Positions 42,634 to 52,366 of a stretch of 64,000 nt of DNA are shown here, piece after piece. Position 1 is the stretch's first letter. Each line of letters starts with the position of its first letter. The position numbers were made by a program, and so were the translations under genes. The notes below the pieces were generated by a model. The model had not been told where the DNA came from. It worked only from the letters and a program-made list of their open reading frames with translations, and did not search any database. The DNA comes from Lachnospiraceae bacterium (lineage in GTDB: Bacteria; Bacillota; Clostridia; Lachnospirales; Lachnospiraceae): positions 41,764 through 105,763 of the forward strand of contig JAIEAP010000001.1 of NCBI GenBank assembly GCA_029071325.1. The letters run 5' to 3'.

Positions 42634-42730
42634 GTATTTTCTTCTGATCAAAACGTCTGCCCCGCCCTTCTTATATTTACTTTACTATTATAATCTATTT
42701 GGCGGGATTTTCCAATGGTTTGTTAGACTT

Positions 42731-43420
42731 TTAACTCTGTTTTAGTAACTCCTCCAGAGATTTATTCTGACCCAGGGCGTGATGTGTGCCGTAAACAAGC
42801 GGATAGGCTACAAGCACCAGACCAAAGGCGGTAACTACATCGAAGATGGAGTGCTGCTTTAAGAACAGGGTAGACAGGATAATGCTTACCATCAGCAGGA
42901 AGGAAACGATCCGGACCGGTCTGTTCTTCCGGAGTTCCCGGCTGGTGATCACAGCGATGTGGACAGCCAGGGAATTATATACATGAATGCTGGGAAACAG
43001 ATTCGTGGGAGTGTCTGTGGCATACAGCCATTGCACTGCGCTTATGAAGATGTTGTCCCGGGCAAACGTGCGCGGTCTTAAGTAGTGTCCGTTGGGGTAA
43101 ACGGTGGATATGATGAGGAATACCGTCATTCCGATGATCAGGAGCATACACAGCCGGTAATATTCGGTTTTATTTTTACAAAAGAAGTAAATAATCGCAC
43201 ATGCCACATACGCAAACCACAGAAAATAGGGAACGATAAAATATTCCACAAAGGGAATCTGATCATCTGCTGCCATGTGTATCACATGGAAATTGGTTCT
43301 TATATGCTTTTCCAGGTAAGCAAACCAGGGAAGGTAGATAAAAGCATACAGCAGTACCCATGCATGTTTGTATTTTTGTAAAAATAATGTCAGCTTTTGT
43401 GGGAAGATTCCGTGTTTCAT
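42731..43420 (-). CDS. PAP2-superfamily membrane phosphatase
   Basis: 229 residues with about six spans. Active-site marks of the PAP2/AUR1-like group are seen: RPRTF (near 128), NLFPSIHVYNSLAVH (near 155, with the catalytic His) and KQHSIFDVVTAFG (near 203, His and Asp). Likely acts on lipid phosphates or phosphoinositol lipids at the outer membrane face. The frame is open from 43480, but GAGGATACC sets the start at ATG 43420. Upstream gap 43421-43652 is shared with the divergent L,D-transpeptidase gene. Confidence 0.83.
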   Translation of the reverse strand: MKHGIFPQKLTLFLQKYKHAWVLLYAFIYLPWFAYLEKHIRTNFHVIHMAADDQIPFVEYFIVPYFLWFAYVACAIIYFFCKNKTEYYRLCMLLIIGMTVFLIISTVYPNGHYLRPRTFARDNIFISAVQWLYATDTPTNLFPSIHVYNSLAVHIAVITSRELRKNRPVRIVSFLLMVSIILSTLFLKQHSIFDVVTAFGLVLVAYPLVYGTHHALGQNKSLEELLKQS

Positions 43421-43582
43421 AGTGGTATCCTCACTCCTTACCGATGCAAATACAATAATTTTATGGAGCGATTGTAGCATAGGAAAAATGAAAAAACAAT
43501 GGCATAAAACAGAAATTAAGATTTTATTGACAAATTTTAATAAAATACTAAAAAGTGTGATTTTCAGTATCTCCGTAGAAGC

Positions 43583-43641
43583 GTTACAAAAGTATTACAA
43601 ATCTGTAATTTGGTTGACAATGCTTCCCGGAAACTTATAAT
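43583..43641 (+). promoter_or_regulatory. Sigma-A promoter with WalR-like box, L,D-transpeptidase gene
   Basis: TTGACA (43614-43619), 16-base spacer, TATAAT (43636-43641). Fourteen bases upstream of the -35, GTTACA-AAAGT-ATTACA (43583-43599) reads TGTAAT-N5-TGTAAC on the minus strand, a full match to the known WalR (YycF) consensus. Confidence 0.65.
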
Positions 43642-43673
43642 AGAGTTAGGTATTGAGGAAAGGCAGAAAATGT

Positions 43674-45122
43674 ATGAGCAGAAAGATGAGTCTGAGGAAG
43701 CGGAGAAATCGCAGGAAACGGATCATTTTATGGGGCGGGGCGGTATTATCGCTGCTGCTCCTTTGTTATCTGGGCCTGTCCATTTATTTTCAGAATCACT
43801 TTGTTTTCCGCACCACAGTGAACGGTGTGGTGGTGTCCGGCGCTTCTGAGGAAGGTGTAAAACAGAAGATAAGGCAGCAGGTGGCGGGGTACACCTTGAC
43901 ATTGCAGGAGAGAGGAAATCGGCAGGAGATTATCGCGGGTAAGGATATTTCCATGAAGCCTGTGTTTGATGCGTCCATCTCCAGGTGGCTTGCGCAGCAG
44001 AATGGATTTGCATGGCCGCTGTACCTGTTTTCTCCCCCGGAATACGAAGCGCCCACTATGGTGGAATATGATGACGAGGCGCTGGAGGCGGTGTTACGGA
44101 AACTGAACTGCATGGATTCTTCTAAATGGACGGAATCCCAGAATGCCAGGATACTGGGCTATACCGAGGAGGGCTATGAGATTGAAAAGGCAGTGTACGG
44201 CACCCGTCTGAATCTCCCTGCGTCAGGAGAGAAGATACAGGCGGCAATCGAGGCATTGGAACCCGGGCTTGACATGGAGGAGGCAGGCTGCTATGTAGAG
44301 CCTTCGGTAACGGAGCAGGATGAGGTGTTTCAGGAGGCTTTGGAGAAGCTGAACCGCTATACGGGTTTTCGGATCATTTATGAGGGTCCCAAGGAACCGG
44401 AGGTACTGGACGGGGAAATCATCAGCACATGGCTGTCTGTGGATGAAGATTACCAGGTGGTGATAGACGAGGAGGCCATGAAGGATTATGTGAAGAGCCT
44501 CGCCCGGAAATATAATACTGTGTTTGGCAACCGCACGCTGGATACCTCTTATGGGCAGACGATCACTGTTTACGGCGGCAATTACGGCTGGTGGATCGAC
44601 AATGGAGCGGAGCGGGAGATGATTCTTGCAGATATGGAAAACGGCAGGAACGTCATCCGAGAGCCAGTCTATATCCAGACTGCCAGCAGCCATGAGGAGC
44701 AGGATTACGGAGATACTTATGTGGAGATTAATCTGACGGCGCAGCACCTGTTCCTCTATGTGGACGGGGAACTGGTGACAGAGTCAGATCTGGTGTCGGG
44801 AAATGTGGCGAAAGCATATGACACGCCCTGCGGAACCTTCCGGCTGACTTACAAGACAAAACATGCGACGCTGCGGGGGGAGGATTATGAATCTGAGGTA
44901 ACGTTCTGGATGCCCTTTAACGGGGATGTGGGAATGCACGACGCCAGTTGGCGCAGTACTTTCGGAGGGGATATTTATAAGACGAACGGCTCTCACGGCT
45001 GTATCAATCTGCCTTACAGTGCGGCGGAGAAGATTTACGAGCATATGGAAGCGGGTTTTCCTGTGCTGGTCTATGAACTGCCGGGGACGGAGCGGGGTAC
45101 GGCTGTCATGGCGCATAAGTAG
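43674..45122 (+). CDS. L,D-transpeptidase (YkuD) with peptidoglycan-binding domains
   Basis: 482 residues. Very basic start (RKMSLRKRRNRRKR), one span (ILWGGAVLSLLLLCYLGLSIYF), then an outer region of about 300 residues of the PG_binding_4 type and a C-terminal YkuD catalytic domain from about 355. The active site is complete: HDASWRSTFGG, SHGCINLPYSAA with the catalytic Cys. It makes 3-3 crosslinks or related bonds in peptidoglycan. Start choices: TTG 43653, ATG 43674, ATG 43686; ATG 43674 is preferred. Its strong promoter with a WalR-like box fits a cell-wall role. Confidence 0.92.
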   Translation: MSRKMSLRKRRNRRKRIILWGGAVLSLLLLCYLGLSIYFQNHFVFRTTVNGVVVSGASEEGVKQKIRQQVAGYTLTLQERGNRQEIIAGKDISMKPVFDASISRWLAQQNGFAWPLYLFSPPEYEAPTMVEYDDEALEAVLRKLNCMDSSKWTESQNARILGYTEEGYEIEKAVYGTRLNLPASGEKIQAAIEALEPGLDMEEAGCYVEPSVTEQDEVFQEALEKLNRYTGFRIIYEGPKEPEVLDGEIISTWLSVDEDYQVVIDEEAMKDYVKSLARKYNTVFGNRTLDTSYGQTITVYGGNYGWWIDNGAEREMILADMENGRNVIREPVYIQTASSHEEQDYGDTYVEINLTAQHLFLYVDGELVTESDLVSGNVAKAYDTPCGTFRLTYKTKHATLRGEDYESEVTFWMPFNGDVGMHDASWRSTFGGDIYKTNGSHGCINLPYSAAEKIYEHMEAGFPVLVYELPGTERGTAVMAHK

Positions 45123-45214
45123 AGACGTTGCAAAGAGACCTGCGGAGATTTATAATAAGCATAGGATTGACTGGTTACAGTACAAATAGGATATAAGGAA
45201 AAGAGGAAAAATCA

Positions 45215-46414
45215 ATGATTTCAAAAAGAATAGAAGCGGCAATGGCAGGAAGCTCGGCAATACGCGCCATGTTCATGGAGGGCAGGGAGATGGCAGCGCG
45301 TTACGGGGCAGAGCATGTGTATGATTTCAGTCTGGGGAATCCAGCGACTCCGGCGCCGGAACGTCTGAACGGGGCTATCCGGGAATTGTTAGAGAATACG
45401 GATTCGCTGGAGCTTCACGGTTACATGGCAAATGCAGGCTATGAGGATGTGCGGGGGCGCATAGCGGAGAATCTCAACCAGCGGTTCGGCACAGATTTTG
45501 CAGCCCGGAATGTGCTTATGACGGTGGGGGCAGCGGGAGGCCTCAATGTGGTGTTGAAAACGTTATTAGATCCGGGGGATGAGGTGATCGTTTTCGTCCC
45601 GTATTTTGGCGAATACAGAAGCTATGTGGGAAATTATGACGGCAGGCTGGTGGAGGCTGCAACCCGGGAAGAAGATTTCCAGCCCGACCTTGCGGACTTT
45701 GCGTGCAAGATCACGGCGCGGACAAAGGCGGTTATTATAAATACGCCGAACAATCCTACCGGTGTAGTCTATGATGAAGAGACTATGAGAGGGCTTGCGC
45801 GTATCATGGAGGAAAAGGAGCGGGAGTTTTCCACCGACATTTACCTGATCTCCGACGAACCATACCGGGAACTGGTCTATGACGGTATCCGGGAGGAGTT
45901 TCTGACAAAATATTACCGCAATACCATCGTAGGATATTCCTTCAGTAAATCATTGTCCCTGCCGGGAGAACGCATCGGATATGTGGTGGTGCCGGATGAG
46001 GCTGCAGACTCCGGGCTCCTGTTGGAGGGCATGAGCGTGGCAAACCGCATTCTGGGCTTTGTCAACGCGCCGTCTCTGATGCAGAAGGCGGCGGCATTAT
46101 GTGTGGAAGAGAAGACGGATGTGGACTTCTATGACAGGAACCGCAGGACGCTGTATGAAGGTCTTACCGGGCTGGGCTTTACCTGTATCCGCCCCCAGGG
46201 GGCATTCTATCTGTGGATGAAATCTCCGGTGGAACAGGAGGAACAGTTTGTGGAAGCCGCCAAAAAATATCATCTGATCCTGGTAAAAGGCAGCGCTTTT
46301 GGACGGGGTGGTTATGTGCGCCTGGCGTACTGTGTATCTCACGAGACTATCGTAAACTCTATGGAGGCGTTTGCACAGTTGGCAGCAGAGTATGGGCTGC
46401 AGAAGCAGTCTTAA
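45215..46414 (+). CDS. Class I/II pyridoxal-phosphate aminotransferase
   Basis: 399 residues, fold type I. The PLP lysine is in YSFSKSLSLPGERIGY (near 250). Other marks are FSLGNPATPAP (near 35), NTPNNPTGVVYDEE (near 182) and YLISDEPYRELVYDG (near 215). Likely uses aspartate or aromatic amino acids; not assignable further. Start ATG 45215, with AAGGAAAAGAGG upstream. It precedes hisC by 27 bases, so two related aminotransferases are made together. Confidence 0.9.
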   Translation: MISKRIEAAMAGSSAIRAMFMEGREMAARYGAEHVYDFSLGNPATPAPERLNGAIRELLENTDSLELHGYMANAGYEDVRGRIAENLNQRFGTDFAARNVLMTVGAAGGLNVVLKTLLDPGDEVIVFVPYFGEYRSYVGNYDGRLVEAATREEDFQPDLADFACKITARTKAVIINTPNNPTGVVYDEETMRGLARIMEEKEREFSTDIYLISDEPYRELVYDGIREEFLTKYYRNTIVGYSFSKSLSLPGERIGYVVVPDEAADSGLLLEGMSVANRILGFVNAPSLMQKAAALCVEEKTDVDFYDRNRRTLYEGLTGLGFTCIRPQGAFYLWMKSPVEQEEQFVEAAKKYHLILVKGSAFGRGGYVRLAYCVSHETIVNSMEAFAQLAAEYGLQKQS

Positions 46415-46441
46415 GGATTTTATAGACAGAGGAGAAATAGC

Positions 46442-47491
46442 ATGAAAGTATGGGAACAAAATATCCGGAGAGTGACCCCCTATGTGCCGGGGGAGCAGCC
46501 TGGAGAGCGTAATATCATCAAATTGAATACCAATGAGAATCCATATCCGCCTGCGCCCGGCGTAGTACAGGCGATGCGTGATTTTGATGCGGACAGTCTG
46601 CGCAGATACCCGGATCCGGCAGTGTCAGAACTGGTACATGCCATTGCGGAGGAATACGGATTAAGGGACGAGCAGGTTTTTGTAGGTGTAGGTTCTGATG
46701 ATGTGCTTGCCATGAGCTTTCTGACATTTTTTAATTCCGATAAACCTATCCTCTTCCCGGACATCACCTATTCCTTTTATGACGTGTGGGCGGAGGAGTT
46801 TCGTATCCCTTATGAGGAGATACCGCTGGATAAGGAGTTTCAGATCTGTGTATCGGATTATGAGCGGGAGAACGGAGGTATTATTTTCCCAAATCCCAAT
46901 GCACCCACAGGAGAATTGATGCCTTTGGATGTGGTAGAACAGATGGTGGCAGCACACCCTGATGTGGTGGTGATCGTGGATGAGGCATACATTGATTTTG
47001 GCGGAAGCTCTGCGCTCCCGCTGATTGAACGATATGACAACCTTCTGGTAGTGCAGACCTTCAGTAAGTCACGCTCCATGGCGGGAATGAGGATCGGGTA
47101 TGCCATGGGACAGCCCCAGTTGATCCGTTATCTGAATGATGTGAAATATTCCTTTAATTCGTATACCATGAATTCTCTGGTGATTGCCATGGGCGCGGCA
47201 GCTATCCGTGACAGGGCTTATTTTGAAGAGACAAGGACCCGCATCATTGCAACGAGAGAGCGTGTAAAGAGAGAACTGAGGGAAATAGGTTACCGCTGTG
47301 GGGATTCCATGAGTAATTTCCTGTTTGTGACTCATGACACCGTCTCTATGGAAGAACTGTTCCGGGAGCTTAAGGAGCAGAATATTTATGTGCGCCATTT
47401 TGACAGAGATCGAATCCGCAATTATCTGCGTATTAGCATTGGCACAGATGAAGAAATGGATGTGCTGCTGGCGTATCTTCGGAAACGATGA
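46442..47491 (+). CDS. hisC: Histidinol-phosphate aminotransferase-like
   Basis: 349 residues. Family marks: NIIKLNTNENPYPPAP (near 24), RRYPDP, VGSDDVLAMSF (near 82), PNPNAPTGE (near 148), VDEAYIDFGG (near 180) and TFSKSRSMAGMRIGYAMG with the PLP lysine (near 210). Converts imidazole-acetol phosphate to histidinol phosphate, and many such enzymes also use aromatic substrates. No other his biosynthesis gene is adjacent; the PHP phosphatase lies 34 kb away. A terminator hairpin follows at once. Confidence 0.88.
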   Translation: MKVWEQNIRRVTPYVPGEQPGERNIIKLNTNENPYPPAPGVVQAMRDFDADSLRRYPDPAVSELVHAIAEEYGLRDEQVFVGVGSDDVLAMSFLTFFNSDKPILFPDITYSFYDVWAEEFRIPYEEIPLDKEFQICVSDYERENGGIIFPNPNAPTGELMPLDVVEQMVAAHPDVVVIVDEAYIDFGGSSALPLIERYDNLLVVQTFSKSRSMAGMRIGYAMGQPQLIRYLNDVKYSFNSYTMNSLVIAMGAAAIRDRAYFEETRTRIIATRERVKRELREIGYRCGDSMSNFLFVTHDTVSMEELFRELKEQNIYVRHFDRDRIRNYLRISIGTDEEMDVLLAYLRKR

Positions 47492-47494
47492 AAA

Positions 47495-47528
47495 CCGCAG
47501 CCCATGGCAGATCTGCCGCGGGCTGCGG
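47495..47528. terminator. Hairpin between hisC and a convergent gene
   Basis: CCGCAGCCC (47495-47503) pairs with GGGCTGCGG (47520-47528); inside is the palindrome GGCAGATCTGCC. A-run before and ATTATTTTG after, so usable from both sides. Confidence 0.7.
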
Positions 47529-47535
47529 AGAGAGA

Positions 47536-48540
47536 TTATTTTGCAGCCTTTTCGGCAAAGGTGTTGTCAACCAGTGCGTCATAAGGCGCGTCACCGCCTA
47601 AGACCCCGGCAGAGTCCAGAATATCCAAAATGAGCTGATAACTGTCTTCCTGCAGTATGAGATCTTCTTTCCAGGTATCCTGTTCATGGTAGCGGGTTAC
47701 GATAGTAGTGAGCGTGTCAAGGTCTGTATCTGCGAACTGGGGGGCAATTACTTTGGCGATCTCCTCCGGTGTGTGGGATGCCGTATATGCAAGCCCCTTC
47801 TGAAGCGCATTGGTAAAATGTTGGATCAGGTCGGGATTGTTCTTGATATAGCTGTCCTTGGCACAGAAGGCGGTATAGGGAATATAGCCAGAATCCACGC
47901 CCAGGGATGCAACTACATAGCCGCTGCCGGAGCTTTCCAATGCGGTGGCGGAGGGCTCGAATTCGATGGTGAAATCACCCTGACCGCCGGAAAAGGCGGC
48001 TGCGGTAGAGCCAAAATCAATGCTCTGGTCGATGTTGATGTCGGATGGGTCCACGCCATGTTGCAACAGGGTATATTCGAATACCATTTCAGGTGTTCCG
48101 CCAGCCCTGCCTCCCAGTACATCTTTGCCTATCATATCCTGATAGGAAAAATTGTCCATGGGTTCCCGGGACACAACGAAGTTGCCTGCCCGCTGGGTCA
48201 GTTGGGCAAAATTGATGACGTGGTCATTGGAGCCTTCGGTGTAAGCGTAGATACTGGACTCCGTTCCCATAAAGCCAATATCGGCATCTCCCGATATCAC
48301 AGATGCCATAGTCTTATCGGCGCCGAATCCGGTGACAAGTTCCAGTTCGATGCCTTCCTCTGCAAAGTAACCTTCTTCGATGGCCACATACATGGGGGCA
48401 TAGAAGATAGAATGTGCCACTTCGTTGAGCGTGACTTTGGTGAGTGTGTCATCCTGGGAGCCTTTGCAGCCTGCAAGTCCTAATACCATGACAGGCAGCA
48501 GAAGGCAGGACAGGACTTTTCTCTTAAACTTATAGTTCAT
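47536..48540 (-). CDS. ABC transporter substrate-binding lipoprotein (NMT1/SsuA-like)
   Basis: 334 residues. Lipoprotein signal MVLGLAGC near residue 23. The mature part begins TLNEVAHSIFYAPMYVAIEEGYFAEEGIELELV, the standard opening of the NMT1/ThiY/SsuA group, and has GGRAGGTPEMVFEYTL and GYIPYTAFCAKDSYIKNNPDL. Ligands in this group include thiamine precursors, nitrate, taurine and riboflavin; the ligand is not assignable. The frame is open from 48666, but GCGGAG sets ATG 48540. No ABC permease or ATPase gene is adjacent, so it is an orphan here. Confidence 0.85.
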   Translation of the reverse strand: MNYKFKRKVLSCLLLPVMVLGLAGCKGSQDDTLTKVTLNEVAHSIFYAPMYVAIEEGYFAEEGIELELVTGFGADKTMASVISGDADIGFMGTESSIYAYTEGSNDHVINFAQLTQRAGNFVVSREPMDNFSYQDMIGKDVLGGRAGGTPEMVFEYTLLQHGVDPSDINIDQSIDFGSTAAAFSGGQGDFTIEFEPSATALESSGSGYVVASLGVDSGYIPYTAFCAKDSYIKNNPDLIQHFTNALQKGLAYTASHTPEEIAKVIAPQFADTDLDTLTTIVTRYHEQDTWKEDLILQEDSYQLILDILDSAGVLGGDAPYDALVDNTFAEKAAK

Positions 48541-48728
48541 AAATACTCCGCAAACAGATATTTTTATTATCTTATGGAGGTGGTGGGAAAATGTGCCACA
48601 GCGGATGCGGATTAAAATCACCTGAATGATTACTGGCAGGAAGCATAAAAAACGGTTTACTTTCACACTTTAATATGCTACCATTTCAATGAGAGAAACA
48701 TTGCAGTAGGAAAGGAATAAACCTGCCC

Positions 48729-49031
48729 ATGAGTAAGAATGTGAGAACGGAAGCGGTGAACCACTTGTTTGAAGCGATCCTGACACTTCAGGATAAAGAA
48801 GAGTGCTATCGTTTTTTTGAGGATGTCTGTACCGTCAATGAGCTGCTTGCATTTGCACAGCGCTATGAGGTTGCAAAGATGCTGAGGGAACAGCACACTT
48901 ATCTGGATATTGCGGAGAAGACGGGAGCCTCCACGGCAACGATCAGCAGGGTGAACCGTTCCTTAAATTATGGAAATGACGGTTATGACATGGTATTCGC
49001 CCGCACCAAAATCTCGGGACGGGAGGAGTAA
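48729..49031 (+). CDS. YerC/YecD family TrpR-related protein
   Basis: 100 residues. Matches the YerC/YecD group: LFEAILTLQDKEECYRFFEDVCTVNELLAFAQRYEVAKML, then a TrpR-type helix-turn-helix (YLDIAEKTGASTATISRVNRSL). Probably a DNA-binding regulator; in many Firmicutes this gene lies next to pcrA, as here (one gene between). The target is not known to me. AGGAAAGG stands rather far upstream of the ATG. Confidence 0.9.
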   Translation: MSKNVRTEAVNHLFEAILTLQDKEECYRFFEDVCTVNELLAFAQRYEVAKMLREQHTYLDIAEKTGASTATISRVNRSLNYGNDGYDMVFARTKISGREE

Positions 49032-49068
49032 ACGCATATCATTTTTATCCGCCGGCAGATGTGACGGT

Positions 49069-49728
49069 TCAATTGTCGAAACTGTCTTTGGGAGCATTCT
49101 GCTGGGATGCCTTGGCATTTTCACTGTCGTCGGTTTGTTCGGATTCGCGTATTTCATCAATAATTCTCTGGAGCAGCATCTGCTTCACAAACACATCAAA
49201 GCTCAGCATACAGATGAAGGAGAATGTGTGCAGAAAGTCTTCGTCCTCCTTGGGGGCATCGGGAAATGTGCCGATGCTGGTCTTATATTTCTTGGTGATG
49301 TCCTTCATCAGGTTCTTAACCTCGTCTTTTTCCAGGCTGAATACCTCCTGGTATACAGCGGTCAGATCAGGCTCATCTTCCGTATGGAAGAAACGTTTTG
49401 CCAGCGGATTGAGGATTGCCTCAATGTCCCCTATGCTCAATATGTTTTTAAAATAATAAATAAAAATCAGCATCAGAACATGCTCTTTGCTGTATTTCTT
49501 CTTCACAGGAGGCGGGAGCAGATTGTTTTTGGCGTAGTTGTTGATCATGGTCTTTGTCAGGATCTTGTCCTCCGGGTGACGCTTGGAGGAGGCAAGCTGG
49601 GTATCCATGAATGTGGTGATCTGATCCATATATAGTTCGATATCAGGAATGCTCTCCGGACGGATATAATCCATCTGAGACAGCTTGTTCAACATGCTTC
49701 GTATCAGTTCTCTTGTGTCAAAATTCAT
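49069..49728 (-). CDS. DUF1836 family protein
   Basis: 219 residues. Family marks include LTKTMINNYAKNNLLPPPVKKKYSKEHVLMLIFIYYFKNILSIGDI near residues 58-103, which looks like a MerR-like winged helix reading. The C-terminus is acidic and low-complexity (EQTDDSENAKAS). Probably a DNA-binding regulator of unknown target. It converges on yerC-like 48729 and diverges from pcrA. AGGTGATAAA is the ribosome site. Confidence 0.88.
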   Translation of the reverse strand: MNFDTRELIRSMLNKLSQMDYIRPESIPDIELYMDQITTFMDTQLASSKRHPEDKILTKTMINNYAKNNLLPPPVKKKYSKEHVLMLIFIYYFKNILSIGDIEAILNPLAKRFFHTEDEPDLTAVYQEVFSLEKDEVKNLMKDITKKYKTSIGTFPDAPKEDEDFLHTFSFICMLSFDVFVKQMLLQRIIDEIRESEQTDDSENAKASQQNAPKDSFDN

Positions 49729-49983
49729 TTTATCACCTCTGCCTCATTATATAGTATTTAAAACCAGATGACAAGAAAGAAATTAGTTATGAGGAAACAT
49801 GAAGACGACAGGATGTGAAAATCTGCCTCCTTTACAAATGATGTGCATGAAGCTGTTCTCTGTTTTTAGAACTTATGTACGGTTTTTGGTGGATTATGAA
49901 GGGGAAATATGATATGCTTATAAGGATGAAATTTCTGCTTCGCAGTATGAATTGTAATCTAAATGCACAGATAAGGAGATACT

Positions 49984-52209
49984 ATGAGTATATATGATAC
50001 ATTGAATGAGCAGCAAAAGCAGGGTGTATTTACCACGGAGGGACCTGTTCTCATTCTGGCGGGGGCAGGTTCCGGCAAGACCAGGGTCTTAACCCACCGT
50101 GCGGCATATCTGATTGAGGAGATGGGGGTGAATCCTTACCATATTATGGCCATCACCTTCACCAACAAAGCTGCGGGAGAGATGAGGGAACGTATTGACG
50201 ATATGGTGGGATACGGTTCCGAGAGCATCTGGGTATCTACATTCCATTCCACCTGCGTTCGGATTTTAAGAAGATTTGCGGACCATATCGGGTACGGCAC
50301 CAATTTTACCATTTATGATTCAGACGATCAGAAGACGGTGATGAAGGATATCTGCAGGCGGCTGAATATTGATACCAAGCTCTATAAGGAGAAGAGCTTT
50401 CTGGCAGTGATCTCTTCAGCCAAGGATGAACTCATCAGTCCCGAAGCATTTGCACTGCGGGCGCAGGGAGATTATGCCAAGGCGCAGCAGGCAATGGTGT
50501 ACCGGGAGTATCAGGCGGTGCTGCGGAAGAACAATGCCATGGATTTCGATGATCTGATCGTGAAGACGGTAGAATTATTTCAGGCAGATATGGAGGTGCT
50601 GGATTACTATCAGGAGCGGTTCCGCTATATTATGGTGGATGAGTACCAGGACACCAATACGGCACAGTTCCATCTGATCCGTCTGCTGGCGGGGAAATAT
50701 AAGAATCTCTGTGTGGTGGGTGATGATGACCAGTCTATCTATAAGTTCCGGGGCGCTAATATTTATAATATCCTGCACTTTGAGCGGGAATTTCCCGGTG
50801 CAGTCACCATTAAATTGGAACAGAATTACCGCTCCACCCAGAACATCCTGGATGCGGCCAACGGCGTCATTTCTCATAATGTAGGAAGAAAAGAGAAGCG
50901 TCTGTGGACGCAGAATGATGTGGGTGAAAAGATTACGTTCCGGCAGTTTGAGACAGGTTATGACGAGGCGGACCATGTGGCCCGGGATGTGCGCCAGAAA
51001 GTGCGGGAGGGGATTTATCATTATAAAGACTGTGCCGTGCTCTATCGGACCAATGCCCAGTCCCGTCTTTTTGAAGAACGTTTTATTACGGCAAACATCC
51101 CGTATAAGATTGTGGGTGGCGTGAACTTCTATGCCCGCAAGGAGATCAAGGATCTTCTCGCCTACCTTAAGACCATCGATAACGGTATGGATGATCTGGC
51201 GGTGCGGCGTATCATCAATGTGCCGAAACGTGGAATCGGAGCCGCCACGCTGGCGAAGGTGCAGGATTATGCTGTGGAGCAGGAATACAGCCTGTATCAG
51301 GCTTTGAAGATGGCGGAGGACATATCTACCATCGGAAGAGCTGCCGTGAAGATCAGACCTTTTGTGAATTTTATTCAGACCATGCGCACCAAGGCAGAGT
51401 ACATAGGGGTTGCAGAATTATTGCAGGAAATTATTGAGGAGACGGGCTATGTCCGTGAGCTGGAGGCAGAGAATACAGACGAGGCAGAGGACCGCATCAA
51501 CAACATAGATGAGTTGATCAGCAAGGCAGCAGCTTATGAGGAGAGCGAGGATGCCCCCAGCCTCAGCGGGTTCCTGGAAGAGGTGGCGCTGATCGCAGAT
51601 ATTGACAGTGTGGATGAGGCGCAGGATTATGTGGTGCTGATGACGTTACATAGCGCAAAAGGTCTGGAATTTCCGCAGGTCTATCTTGCGGGGATGGAGG
51701 ACGGGCTGTTTCCAAGCTTTATGTCTATCAATGCCGACGATCCAACAACGGAGATCGAGGAGGAGCGCCGTCTTGCATATGTGGGCATTACCAGAGCGAA
51801 GGAGCGGCTGTCTGTTACCTGTGCCAGAACCCGCATGATCCGGGGAGAGACCAGGTTCAGCAAGGTGTCGCGGTTCGCCAGGGAAATTCCGCCCGAGTTA
51901 TTGGGGGGCGTGATAGAGAAGGAGAAGCAGCCGGATATCCCGGTTCCCGGCAAATATGCGAAGACGGCCTTTCTGGAAAAGCCGATGGCGCTTCGAAGGA
52001 GCAGCGTGCCGGAGGCGAAGAATTTCGGGGGCGGCGGTAAAACTGCCTTGAGTTATGGGGTGGGGGATACCGTATCCCATGTGAAGTTCGGAACAGGAAC
52101 CGTGAAGCAGATCGTAGAGGGCGGCAGAGATTACGAGGTAACCGTGGATTTTGCCGGAGTCGGTGTGAAGAAGATGTTTGCCTCTTTCGCGAAATTGAGG
52201 AAGATGTAA
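49984..52209 (+). CDS. pcrA: ATP-dependent DNA helicase PcrA
   Basis: 741 residues, UvrD/Rep superfamily 1A helicase for repair and replication restart. Motif I GAGSGKTRVLTHR (near 27), Ia TFTNKAAGEMRERI, II VDEYQDTNTAQ (near 222), III VVGDDDQSIYKFRGA, IV QNYRSTQNIL, V TLHSAKGLEFPQVYLAGMEDGLFP (near 555), VI EEERRLAYVGITRAKERL. The C-terminal Tudor-like part (GDTVSHVKFGTGTVK) that binds RNA polymerase is present. AAGGAG precedes the ATG. Single-gene unit. Confidence 0.96.
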   Translation: MSIYDTLNEQQKQGVFTTEGPVLILAGAGSGKTRVLTHRAAYLIEEMGVNPYHIMAITFTNKAAGEMRERIDDMVGYGSESIWVSTFHSTCVRILRRFADHIGYGTNFTIYDSDDQKTVMKDICRRLNIDTKLYKEKSFLAVISSAKDELISPEAFALRAQGDYAKAQQAMVYREYQAVLRKNNAMDFDDLIVKTVELFQADMEVLDYYQERFRYIMVDEYQDTNTAQFHLIRLLAGKYKNLCVVGDDDQSIYKFRGANIYNILHFEREFPGAVTIKLEQNYRSTQNILDAANGVISHNVGRKEKRLWTQNDVGEKITFRQFETGYDEADHVARDVRQKVREGIYHYKDCAVLYRTNAQSRLFEERFITANIPYKIVGGVNFYARKEIKDLLAYLKTIDNGMDDLAVRRIINVPKRGIGAATLAKVQDYAVEQEYSLYQALKMAEDISTIGRAAVKIRPFVNFIQTMRTKAEYIGVAELLQEIIEETGYVRELEAENTDEAEDRINNIDELISKAAAYEESEDAPSLSGFLEEVALIADIDSVDEAQDYVVLMTLHSAKGLEFPQVYLAGMEDGLFPSFMSINADDPTTEIEEERRLAYVGITRAKERLSVTCARTRMIRGETRFSKVSRFAREIPPELLGGVIEKEKQPDIPVPGKYAKTAFLEKPMALRRSSVPEAKNFGGGGKTALSYGVGDTVSHVKFGTGTVKQIVEGGRDYEVTVDFAGVGVKKMFASFAKLRKM

Positions 52210-52366
52210 AATCCTGTTACAGTTCACAAGCCAATTATAAAATTTTCATCAAATTGTAATTTTTTCTAGTAGATTAGGGAAACATATGCTATAATGAAAA
52301 AAGAAATTGAATGAGGTGGCAGAAAGAATGAAAAACTGTTGTTGTCATAAAAAGGAGAGAGTGCAT

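Noticed and set aside
49032..49635. Plus-strand frames of 131 and 221 codons from about 48970 to 49635
   Set aside because: They lie antisense to the DUF1836 gene, which has a proper ribosome site and family motifs.
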